Shown: positions 56,215-63,671 of the stretch, piece by piece | Layout: each line of letters opens with the position of its first letter | How positions within the stretch are numbered: the first letter of the stretch is position 1 | NCBI RefSeq assembly: GCF_018310535.1 | Contig: NZ_CP074102.1 | Location: forward strand, 4,092,001 to 4,156,000 | Direction: 5' to 3' | DNA length: 64,000 bases | DNA from: Streptomyces mirabilis | GTDB lineage: Bacteria > Actinomycetota > Actinomycetes > Streptomycetales > Streptomycetaceae | Position numbers and translations under genes: made by a program | The notes under the pieces: model-generated | Databases searched by the model: none | What the model was told of the DNA's origin: nothing | What the model saw: only the letters and a program-made list of their open reading frames with translations

Positions 56215-56910
56215 ATGCCGAAGATCGCAGCCGATGGTCAGCACCTGACCGTTCTCAACCTGTTCTCGACCGACGCCGCCGAGAAGCAGGTCAAGCTGCT
56301 CGCCGCGATGCGCCAGATCGTCGACACGGCGGCCTACGAGGGCTGGATATCCAGCACGGTCCACGCCGGGCAGGACAAGCCGGGAACGGCCAACTTCATC
56401 CAGTGGCGCAGCACCGAGGACCTGGAGAGCCGTTACGCCGGTGAGGAGTTCAAGCACCGCACCCTCCCGCTCTTCGGTGAGATCACCACCTCGATCCGTC
56501 TGCTCCAGAACGAGATCGCCTTCACGCAGCAGAAGCCGGAACTGGGCGGCGTGACCGAGATCTCCCCGTCCCGCGACGACTACACGGCCATCGAGCTGTT
56601 CGGCGTGCTGCCGGAGAACCAGGAGGACCTGATCGACGCCCTGGGCGAGTCCCAGACGTGGCTGGTCGACGTCCCCGGCTACCGCACCCACACGGTGCTG
56701 CGCGGCCTGCGTGCCCGTGGCATCGAGGGCAAGTTCGTCGTCGTCTACTCCCAGTGGGACAGCAAGGAGGCGTACGACGCCTTCCGCTCCGTGCCCCAGG
56801 GCGAGCGCTCCCCGGAGCGCCAGAAGGTCGACGCCCGCGTCGCCGCGCTCCAGACCTGGCAGGACGAGAACACCTACCAGGTCGTCCACACCCGCTCCGC
56901 GGGCGAGTGA
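56215..56910 (+). CDS. Two-domain antibiotic biosynthesis monooxygenase (ABM) protein
   Basis: This 231-residue cofactor-free oxygenase-type protein contains two ferredoxin-like ABM repeats (about 10-100 and 118-215). The first has TVLNLFSTDAAEKQVKLLAAM, the second AIELFGVLPENQEDLIDALGESQTWL. Classical ABMs such as ActVA-Orf6 and TcmH are one-domain homodimers that oxidise anthrones to quinones; here both halves are fused in one chain. ATG 56215 is preceded by GGAAGAGACGAGAG. It is first of a plus-strand group with the aromatase/cyclase and PPTase genes. Confidence 0.85.
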   Translation: MPKIAADGQHLTVLNLFSTDAAEKQVKLLAAMRQIVDTAAYEGWISSTVHAGQDKPGTANFIQWRSTEDLESRYAGEEFKHRTLPLFGEITTSIRLLQNEIAFTQQKPELGGVTEISPSRDDYTAIELFGVLPENQEDLIDALGESQTWLVDVPGYRTHTVLRGLRARGIEGKFVVVYSQWDSKEAYDAFRSVPQGERSPERQKVDARVAALQTWQDENTYQVVHTRSAGE

Positions 56911-56970
56911 GCCACCCGGTGGCGGGCCGACCGGTCGGGCGGCGGCCGGCCCGTCACCGGGTCTGCACGT

Positions 56971-56984
56971 TGTTTCACGTGAAA
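56971..56984. other. parS: parS centromere-like site, copy 2, inside the polyketide cluster
   Basis: GTTTCACGTGAAAC, identical to copy 1 at 23538-23551, lies in the 269-bp gap between the ABM and aromatase/cyclase genes. The flanking bases T and A extend it to a 16-bp palindrome. Apart from this site the gap holds no recognisable gene. Confidence 0.9.
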
Positions 56985-57179
56985 CACCCTCAGCAGAGGC
57001 ACGCCCGACAGAAGCACGTTTGACAGATCGCGCACGGACGCGGACGCACGGGCGCGTTCCCATCCCCACTGGCTGGCCGCTGCCGGGAATCCCCCACCCG
57101 GCAGCGGCTTTTCTGTCCGTCACGTTCCCGTTCCCGTCCCGCCCCCCGCGCGCCACACCAGGACGAGGAGACAGCACGC

Positions 57180-58133
57180 ATGGAACACCCGGGCATGCGC
57201 CAAGTCGCGCACGAGATCACCATCGCGGTCCCGGCGGACACCGTCCACCGGCTGATCGCCGAGGTGGGGAACTGGCCGCGGATCTTCCCCTCGGTCATCC
57301 ACGTCGAGTACGAGGAGGCTCCCGAGGGCGAGGAGCGGCTGACGATCTGGGAGAGCGCACCGACCGCGGCGGGCGAACCTCGCTGCCGTCCGCTGCGCCG
57401 GATCGTCGAACCCGCCAAGCTGCGGGTCAACTTCCAGCACCTGGTCACCACGGCCCCCGTCGCCGGCCTCGGCGGCGCCTGGCTGGTCGAACCGCTCGGA
57501 GAGAACGCGTCCCGAGTACGGCTGCTGCACGAGTTCCGGGCCGCCGACGACGACCCCGGGGCCCTGGACCGGATCGGCGCCGAGATCGACCGCAGCGCCG
57601 TCGCGGAACTCGCGGCGCTGAAGGAGAACGCGGAACGCGAATACGCCGACGCCGAGTTGACGTTCTCGTTCGAGGACACCGTCCACGTCGACGGGTCCGC
57701 CAAGGACGTGTTCGCCTTCATCAACGAGGCGAACCTGTGGTCGGAGCGTCTGCCGCACGTCGCCACGGTCCGTCTGGAAGAGGACACGGTGGGGCTCCAG
57801 ACCCTGGAGATGGACACCCGGGCCAAGGACGGCTCCGTCCACACCACCAAGTCCTACCGGGTGACCTTCCCCCACCAGCACATCGCGTACAAGCAGGTCA
57901 CCCTGCCCGCCCTGATGACCCTGCACACCGGTCACTGGACCTTCCAGGACACCGACCAGGGCGTCGCGGCAACCTCCCAGCACACGGTCACCCTCAACAC
58001 GGACAACATCGAGAGCATCCTCGGCTGCGGGGCCACCGTCGCCGACGCCCGCGAGTACGTCCACACCGCCCTGTCCACCAACAGCCGGGCCACCCTCACC
58101 CACGCCAAGGCTCACGCGGAGGACCGCCGTTGA
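57180..58133 (+). CDS. Didomain aromatase/cyclase (polyketide cyclase/dehydrase)
   Basis: This 317-residue protein has two START/SRPBCC hot-dog-like domains (about 8-145 and 155-305). The first begins VAHEITIAVPADTVHRLIAEVGNWPRIFPSVIHVEY, typical of type II PKS ARO/CYC enzymes such as ActVII and OxyK. It closes and aromatises the first ring of the poly-beta-ketone. Didomain forms are typical of C7-C12-type first-ring closure. ATG 57180 follows GAGGAG. Its stop overlaps the TTG start of the PPTase gene, implying co-translation. Confidence 0.92.
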   Translation: MEHPGMRQVAHEITIAVPADTVHRLIAEVGNWPRIFPSVIHVEYEEAPEGEERLTIWESAPTAAGEPRCRPLRRIVEPAKLRVNFQHLVTTAPVAGLGGAWLVEPLGENASRVRLLHEFRAADDDPGALDRIGAEIDRSAVAELAALKENAEREYADAELTFSFEDTVHVDGSAKDVFAFINEANLWSERLPHVATVRLEEDTVGLQTLEMDTRAKDGSVHTTKSYRVTFPHQHIAYKQVTLPALMTLHTGHWTFQDTDQGVAATSQHTVTLNTDNIESILGCGATVADAREYVHTALSTNSRATLTHAKAHAEDRR

Positions 58134-58936
58134 CCCCGACGGTGCGCCGGCTCGCCGTAGCGCGAGGGGAGTTGGACGTGTGGCTGCTGCCGCCGCCCGA
58201 CTCGCCGCGTGACGTCCCGTACGACGAGCTCGTCGCGTACGAGAGAGGTCGGGCCGACTCCTATCGGCGACCCGACGACCGCCAGATGTACGCCGCGGCG
58301 CACGTGGGACTGCGCCGGGTCCTCGCCGGTTACACCGGCATCGAACCGAGCCGGCTCAACCTCGCCGGCGAGCGGTACAAAGGCAACGGTGAACGCCACG
58401 GCCGGCCCGTGGTGCTCGGCGTGCCCGGCGGCGCCCCCCAGTTCTCGCTCTCGCACAGCCACGGCCTGGCGATCGTGGTGGTGGCCGAGTCACGGGTGGG
58501 CGCCGACGTCCAGCGGCTGCCGTCGCCCCAGACCGCCGAGGCGTGTCTGCCGGCGCTGCATCCGGCCGAGCGGGAGGAGCTCGGGAAGATTCCCGAGCAC
58601 GAACGGACCATGGCCTTCGGCCGCCTGTGGACACGGAAGGAGGCGTATCTGAAGGGGCTGGGCACCGGGCTGACCCGGGGAGCCGACCTCGACTACCTGG
58701 GTGAGGCCGGGCTGGCCGAGCGGCCGACGGGTTGGGTGGTGGGCAACCTGCCCCTGTGTTCCACCCACATCGCGGCGGTGGCGCTGGCCGGGGCGGGAGA
58801 TCGGCCCGTCGCCATTCGCGCCGTGCCCACCGCCTATCTGTACGCCCCGGACGCGGTGGAGCGTCTTGTGGAGATGGAACCGGGGTTGCGTTCCATGCTG
58901 CGGGATCCCGCGCAGCACGGGGATCTGGAGCGCTGA
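58130..58936 (+). CDS. Sfp-type 4'-phosphopantetheinyl transferase
   Basis: This 268-residue enzyme activates carrier proteins by attaching phosphopantetheine. The motif trio is visible: FSLSHSHGLAIVVVAE, the Mg-binding GADVQ and the catalytic WTRKEAYLKGLGTGL. A cluster-borne PPTase suggests a dedicated ACP is made nearby. The start TTG at 58130 overlaps the ARO/CYC stop and has GGAGG seven bases upstream; GTG 58142 is an alternative. A dispersed repeat and a perfect terminator follow. Confidence 0.9.
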   Translation: MTPTVRRLAVARGELDVWLLPPPDSPRDVPYDELVAYERGRADSYRRPDDRQMYAAAHVGLRRVLAGYTGIEPSRLNLAGERYKGNGERHGRPVVLGVPGGAPQFSLSHSHGLAIVVVAESRVGADVQRLPSPQTAEACLPALHPAEREELGKIPEHERTMAFGRLWTRKEAYLKGLGTGLTRGADLDYLGEAGLAERPTGWVVGNLPLCSTHIAAVALAGAGDRPVAIRAVPTAYLYAPDAVERLVEMEPGLRSMLRDPAQHGDLER

Positions 58937-58983
58937 GGAAATGGGGGGACTGCGGATCGGCCTCAGGGCGCGGGGTGTCCTGG

Positions 58984-59018
58984 GCTGGTCGCGCAGTTCC
59001 CCGCGCCCCTGAAGGGGC
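58984..59018. repeat. Dispersed intergenic repeat, copy 2
   Basis: Begins GCTGGTCGCGCAGTTCCCCG and ends CCCCTGAAGGGGC. It is nearly identical to 4583-4617 and again lies at the 3' end of a gene just before a terminator. Confidence 0.6.
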
Positions 59019-59024
59019 ACGACC

Positions 59025-59062
59025 AAGGGGCCGGAGAGTTCCTGTGAACTCTCCGGCCCCTT
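59025..59062. terminator. 16-bp perfect bidirectional terminator
   Basis: AAGGGGCCGGAGAGTT pairs with AACTCTCCGGCCCCTT across a CCTGTG loop. It lies between the converging PPTase and acyl-CoA carboxylase epsilon genes. Confidence 0.9.
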
Positions 59063-59085
59063 CGCCCTGTTCCACCCCGGGGGGA

Positions 59086-59358
59086 TCAGGCCGCCGCCCG
59101 CCAGGTGCGGGGGCCGTCGAAGCCGGTGACGCGTTCGGGGCGGCGCCACAGGGCGACGACCTGGTGCTTGCGGGCCGTGTCGTCGGGTGCGACGCCGGGG
59201 CCCGCCGTGACGGCCATCAGTACCGCGGTCAGCGCGGCCAGCTCCTCCGGGGAGGGGCAGCCGCGCTCGATCCGGAAAAGCGGACCGGCCGCGGGTTCGA
59301 GGACGGGATCGGGGGCGGGATCGGGAACGGGGACAAGGGCGGGGCGCTGGATGCTCAT
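59086..59358 (-). CDS. Acyl-CoA carboxylase epsilon subunit
   Basis: This 90-residue protein has the actinobacterial carboxylase epsilon pattern: a disordered Pro/Ala-rich N-terminus, then FRIERGCPSPEELAALTAVLMAV and a C-terminal W-containing stretch (VVALWRRPE...GPRTWRAA). Epsilon subunits bind the beta hexamer and raise activity. It starts 14 bp after the beta-subunit stop with GGAGGAAA upstream, so it is cotranscribed with it. Confidence 0.9.
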   Translation of the reverse strand: MSIQRPALVPVPDPAPDPVLEPAAGPLFRIERGCPSPEELAALTAVLMAVTAGPGVAPDDTARKHQVVALWRRPERVTGFDGPRTWRAAA

Positions 59359-59372
59359 GGTTTCCTCCCTGC

Positions 59373-60941
59373 TCACTGAGGCGGGTTGCCGTGCTTGCGG
59401 CGCGGCAGCTCGGCGTGCTTGGCCGCGAGCATGGCGAGCGAACGGGCCAGGACCGCCCGGGTCTCGCGCGGGTCGATGACGTCGTCGACCAGCCCGCGTT
59501 CGGCGGCGTAGTAAGGGTGGACCAGCTCCTCCTTGTACTGGTCGATTTTCTCTTGACGCATCGCGTCGGGATCGTCCGCGGCCGCGATCTCCCGCCGGAA
59601 GACCACGTTGGCGGCCCCCTCGGCCCCCATGACCGCGATCTCGTTGGTCGGCCAGGCCAGCGCGATGTCGGCGCCGATGGAGCGGGAGTCCATCACGATG
59701 TACGCGCCGCCGTACGCCTTGCGCAGCACCACCGAGACCCGCGGCACGGTCGCGTTGCAGTACGCGTACAACAGCTTGGCGCCGCGCCGGATGATGCCCT
59801 CGTGCTCCTGGTCCACGCCCGGCAGGAAGCCGGGCACGTCGACCAGCGTGACCAGCGGGATGTTGAAGGAGTCGCAGAACTGCACGAACCGCGCGGCCTT
59901 CTCGCTCGCCTTGATGTCCAGGACACCCGCCATGGCGGCCGGCTGGTTGGCGACGATGCCGACGGTGTGGCCGTCGATCCGGGCCAGGGCGCAGACGATG
60001 TTCGGCGCCCAGCCCGCGTGCACCTCCACGTAGTCGCCGTCGTCGACGAGTTCCTCGACGACCCCGCGCATGTCGTACGAGCGGTTGCCGTCGTGCGGCA
60101 CCAGGTCGAGCAGCACGTCCCCGGACCGGTCGCCCGGGTCACCGCTGACGTGCCGGGGCGGCAGCTCGCGGTTGTTGGACGGCAGCAGCGACAGCAGATA
60201 GCGCACCTCGGCGAGGCAGCTCTCCTCGTCGTCGTGGACGAAGTGCGCCACTCCGGAGACAGCGCCGTGCACGTCCGCGCCGCCGAGCCCGTTCTGGCTG
60301 ATCTCCTCGCCGGTGACCGCGCGGACCACGTCGGGCCCGGTGATGAACATCTGCGAGATGTCCCGGACGGCGAAGATGAAGTCGGTCAGGGCGGGCGAGT
60401 ACGCCGCGCCGCCCGCGCACGGGCCGAGCATCACGCTGATCTGCGGGATGACACCGGAGGCCCGGGTGTTGCGCTGGAAGATGCCGCCGTACCCGGCGAG
60501 CGCGGAGACACCCTCCTGAATGCGGGCGCCCGCACCGTCGTTGAGGGACACCAGCGGCGCCCCGGCGGCGATGGCCATGTCCATGATTTTGTGGATCTTG
60601 CAGGCGTGGGCCTCGCCCAGCGCGCCGCCGAAGACACGGAAGTCATGGGCGTAGACGAAGACCGTACGGCCCTCGACCGTGCCCCAGCCGGTGATCACAC
60701 CGTCGCCGTAGGGCTTCTTCGCCTCCAGACCGAAGCCGGTCGCCCGGTGCCGGCGCAGCGGTTCGACCTCCTGGAAACTGCCCTTGTCCAGCAGTAGTTC
60801 GATGCGCTCGTGAGCGGTCAGCTTGCCCTTGGCGTGCTGTCGTTCGGTCGCCTTCGGGTCCTGCCCGGCACGGGCGATGTCCTTGCGTTCGGCCAGCTCC
60901 ATCAGCCGGCCGCCCAGTTCGATGGGTATCGCGGGCTCCAT
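59373..60941 (-). CDS. Acyl-CoA carboxylase beta (carboxyltransferase) subunit
   Basis: This 522-residue subunit carboxylates acetyl- or propionyl-CoA from biotin to give malonyl- or methylmalonyl-CoA. Both crotonase-type halves are visible (DGAGARIQEG, MLGPCAGGAAYSPAL; DVPGFLPGVDQEHEGIIRRGAKLLYAY, RKAYGGAYIVMDS). The residue after KAYGGAY is Ile rather than Asp. In S. coelicolor, Ile at this position marks AccB-type enzymes that accept acetyl-CoA, so malonyl-CoA supply for the polyketide is likely. Start 60941 (MEPAIPIEL) has GGGAG eight bases upstream and is preferred over ATG 60956. No biotin-carrying alpha subunit is in the window. Confidence 0.92.
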   Translation of the reverse strand: MEPAIPIELGGRLMELAERKDIARAGQDPKATERQHAKGKLTAHERIELLLDKGSFQEVEPLRRHRATGFGLEAKKPYGDGVITGWGTVEGRTVFVYAHDFRVFGGALGEAHACKIHKIMDMAIAAGAPLVSLNDGAGARIQEGVSALAGYGGIFQRNTRASGVIPQISVMLGPCAGGAAYSPALTDFIFAVRDISQMFITGPDVVRAVTGEEISQNGLGGADVHGAVSGVAHFVHDDEESCLAEVRYLLSLLPSNNRELPPRHVSGDPGDRSGDVLLDLVPHDGNRSYDMRGVVEELVDDGDYVEVHAGWAPNIVCALARIDGHTVGIVANQPAAMAGVLDIKASEKAARFVQFCDSFNIPLVTLVDVPGFLPGVDQEHEGIIRRGAKLLYAYCNATVPRVSVVLRKAYGGAYIVMDSRSIGADIALAWPTNEIAVMGAEGAANVVFRREIAAADDPDAMRQEKIDQYKEELVHPYYAAERGLVDDVIDPRETRAVLARSLAMLAAKHAELPRRKHGNPPQ

Positions 60942-60986
60942 GTACGGATCTCCCATTCAAGTGGATCAAGAGGAAAGACGGTTCGG

Positions 60987-61301
60987 TCAGCGGGCGAGCA
61001 ACGCGGTCAGCTCGCCGACGGTGCTCTCCCGCAGCACCTCGGCGGGCACCTCGGCGTCGAGGGCGCGCCGGATCCGGCGCCCCAGGTGCAGGGCGTCGAG
61101 CGTGTCCAGGCCCTGGCCGCGCAGCGGCAGACCGGGCGAGAGCCGGTGCCCCGGCGGGACCGCGAGCAGGTGGTGCAGTTCGAGGCGCAGACAGTGGCCG
61201 ATGGTGCGGGCACGCGCGTCGGGGGTCATGGCGCGCAGCTGGACCGGATCCGGGAGCCGGTCGAGCCAACTGCACGGGGTGTTGTCACTCAGGGGACTCA
61301 T
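60987..61301 (-). CDS. Carrier-protein-like protein lacking the phosphopantetheine serine
   Basis: This 104-residue protein has the four-helix pattern of acyl carrier proteins, ending TVGELTALLAR. The position of the canonical GxDSL attachment motif reads GLDTL, with Thr67 replacing the modified serine. Thr is not known to accept phosphopantetheine efficiently, so this may be a non-acylated scaffold or regulatory pseudo-carrier. The first 15 or so residues are variable. ATG 61301 lies inside the end of the upstream MFS gene (17-bp overlap), and the carboxylase beta gene follows after 45 bp. Confidence 0.72.
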   Translation of the reverse strand: MSPLSDNTPCSWLDRLPDPVQLRAMTPDARARTIGHCLRLELHHLLAVPPGHRLSPGLPLRGQGLDTLDALHLGRRIRRALDAEVPAEVLRESTVGELTALLAR

Positions 61302-62631
61302 GGGGCTGCCTTTCAGGGAGAGGGCCGGGCCCGAGGAGTGCCGGTTCCGGCCGGTGGCTGGGAGGGAATCGACGTGTCCGCCCCGCGAGCAGCACCGCGA
61401 GCGCCGCCGCCGACGAGGCGAGCCCTCCCACGTACAGGCCGGAGCGCGCACCGTGACGGACGGTGAGCCAGCCCACGAGGAGGGCGCCGAGTGGGGTGAG
61501 TCCTTGCAGGATGAGCGTGTAGAGCGCCATCACCCGGCCGCGGTAGGCGGCGTCGCTGCCCAACTGGATGCGGTGGTTGGCGGCCTGGGCGAAGTAGAGG
61601 GTGGCGAAGCCGGTCGGAAACAGCAGCACGGCCGCCCACACGTAGGTGGGCGACCAGCCTGCCGCCGTCTCGAGGAGCCCGAAGGCCAGTGCGGAGGCGG
61701 TGACGGTCAGGGCGGCCGGGCGGGCGCTGCGCGCGGTGGTGGCGAACGCGGCGAGCAGCGAACCGGCGGCGAACGCCGTGGTCAGCAGTCCGAACGCGGT
61801 CGCACCCGAGTGGAAGACGGTCTTGGCGAGCAGCGGCAGGGTGAGCTGGAAGTTGAAGCCGAACAGGCCGACCACGGCGACCAGCGCCAGCGGCACGAAC
61901 AGGTCGGGGCGCCCGCGCACGTACCGCAGCCCGTCGACCACCTTGACTCCGCGATCCGGCGGAGCCGTGCGCAGGAGTTCCCCCGGGCGCATCAGCCGCA
62001 GCCCGGTCACCGTGGCGAGATAGCTGGCCGCGTTGAGCAGCATGGCCGTCCCCGCGCCGACCTCGCTGATCAGCAGTCCGGCGAGGGCGGGACCCACCAC
62101 GCGGGCGGTGTTGAAGTAGGCGGCGCTGAGCGCAGAGGCGTTGGGCAGCAGCTCGGGGCCGACCATCTCGCTGACGAACGCCATCCGGGTGGGCACCTCG
62201 ACCGCGTTGACGGTGCCGAGGCCCAGCGCGAACAGATACAGCTGCCACAGCTGGGCGGAGCCCGCCAGGACGAGCACGGCGAGTGCCAGCGCGAGGGCGC
62301 CGGAGACGAGGTTGGCACCGGTGAGCAGCAGCCGCTTGTCGTGGCGGTCGGCGAGCCGGCCGCCGTACAGCGTGAACAGCAGCAGTGGGGTGAACTGGAG
62401 CGCGGTCACGGTGCCCAGGGCCGTGCCGGAGTCCCCCGTCAGGGAGAGCACCAGCCAGTCCTGGGCGGTGACCATCATCCAGGTGCCCGCGACCGAGACG
62501 ACCTGGCCGGCCGCGAAGAGCCGGAAGTTGCGCACGGCCAGGGACCGGAAGGGCGTACGACGGCTGCCGCCGCCCGCCGCCCTCCTGCCCCTCTTCGCGG
62601 TGTCCCTGGCCTCGGGCCGTGTGGTCGTCAT
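61285..62631 (-). CDS. MFS transporter (MFS_3/EntS-like)
   Basis: This 448-residue, 12-helix exporter has FRSLAVRNFRLFAAGQVVSVAGTWMMVTAQDWLVL, characteristic of the EntS/MFS_3 group that exports siderophores and secondary metabolites. Motif A reads GGRLADRHDKRLLL. It is the second exporter of the cluster. It sits 4 bp after the hydrolase gene and overlaps the carrier-like gene by 17 bp, so hydrolase, exporter, carrier-like protein, carboxylase beta and epsilon probably form one operon. Confidence 0.88.
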   Translation of the reverse strand: MTTTRPEARDTAKRGRRAAGGGSRRTPFRSLAVRNFRLFAAGQVVSVAGTWMMVTAQDWLVLSLTGDSGTALGTVTALQFTPLLLFTLYGGRLADRHDKRLLLTGANLVSGALALALAVLVLAGSAQLWQLYLFALGLGTVNAVEVPTRMAFVSEMVGPELLPNASALSAAYFNTARVVGPALAGLLISEVGAGTAMLLNAASYLATVTGLRLMRPGELLRTAPPDRGVKVVDGLRYVRGRPDLFVPLALVAVVGLFGFNFQLTLPLLAKTVFHSGATAFGLLTTAFAAGSLLAAFATTARSARPAALTVTASALAFGLLETAAGWSPTYVWAAVLLFPTGFATLYFAQAANHRIQLGSDAAYRGRVMALYTLILQGLTPLGALLVGWLTVRHGARSGLYVGGLASSAAALAVLLAGRTRRFPPSHRPEPALLGPGPLPERQPHESPE

Positions 62632-62635
62632 GGCA

Positions 62636-63586
62636 TCAAGGGGTCACGGACGCGCCCGCGGACCGGCGCGCGAGGCATTCTTCGAAGAACGCGAACGCGC
62701 GCAGGTGGTAGGTGCGGGCGGCCCAGCCGAGGCTGATGTTGTGCCCGGCGCCGGGCTGACGGTCGACGGCGGCGGACGGCGCCGAGGCGAAGTGCGCGGC
62801 GAGGTCGGCGACGGTGTCCTCGTCGTGGTGCCACCACAGTTCCTGCTCGGCGAACGTCAGCCGCACCGGAACCTGCACGGCCGCCGCCGCGACCGGGAAC
62901 CGTCGCGGCCACTGGAGTGCCTCGGCCTGCTCGCGCGGGGGCATCGGGGCGACCAGGGCCTCCGCCTCGCGGAAGGTGTTCGGCGGGTAGAAGCGCAGGG
63001 CACCCCAGTTCCGCTTCCAGTGCCGGTGCTGGTGCGGGTCGGGGCCGCCCGCCGGGTGGTCGACCGCATAGTCCCGGCCGAGCCCGGAGATGTCGAGCCC
63101 GAGCAGCGGCGGTACGGCCGGATCCGGATCGCCGGCCTGGCAGGCGGCGTACGTCAGGGCGAGCTTGCCGCCGAAGGAGTGCGCGAGCAGGAACACCCCG
63201 GCGCCCGTCTCGGCGCGCCCGGCCAGGTGCCGCAACGCCGCGTGCAGCGCAGCGGACTGCTCGGCCAGGCTCTGACCGCTCGGGGCATCCGCGGCGGACA
63301 GCCCGTAACCGGGCCGGTCGACGGCGACCATGGTGTAGCCGAGCCGGGCGCCGAGGGCGAGCAGGGAGACGTCGGGGTGGGCCTGCCCGTCGAAGTACCC
63401 GGCGCTCATTCCTCCCCCGTGCACCGCGACGACCGTGGCCCGCGGTGGCCCGGACGGTTGGGCGATCAGCGCGGAGAGCGTGACGTCACCGGCCGCCAGG
63501 GCGACGGGGCGCACACCCGGGGACATCGAGGGCATGGCCGAACCGGTTACGGACGAGGGGATGGTCTCGACCGTGGGAACGCTCAC
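62636..63586 (-). CDS. Alpha/beta hydrolase
   Basis: This 316-residue hydrolase has an oxyanion-hole HGGGMSAGYF motif, the nucleophile elbow LLAHSFGGKLAL (Ser in HSFGG) and the catalytic histidine in GAGHNISLGW. It is probably cytoplasmic, since no signal is visible. It could act as a thioesterase or lactonase, or hydrolyse the product in resistance. GTG 63586 is chosen for GAGAGGAAG eight bases upstream. Frame-open sequence upstream of it consists of TCGTGTTCG-type repeats and lacks similarity. It starts the five-gene operon towards the carboxylase genes. Confidence 0.82.
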   Translation of the reverse strand: MSVPTVETIPSSVTGSAMPSMSPGVRPVALAAGDVTLSALIAQPSGPPRATVVAVHGGGMSAGYFDGQAHPDVSLLALGARLGYTMVAVDRPGYGLSAADAPSGQSLAEQSAALHAALRHLAGRAETGAGVFLLAHSFGGKLALTYAACQAGDPDPAVPPLLGLDISGLGRDYAVDHPAGGPDPHQHRHWKRNWGALRFYPPNTFREAEALVAPMPPREQAEALQWPRRFPVAAAAVQVPVRLTFAEQELWWHHDEDTVADLAAHFASAPSAAVDRQPGAGHNISLGWAARTYHLRAFAFFEECLARRSAGASVTP

Positions 63587-63671
63587 TGGGGTACTTCCTC
63601 TCGTGTTCGTGCTCTCGTGTTCGTGCTCTCGTGTTCGTGCTCTCGTGCGGAACGGATGCCGGTGGTGGTTC

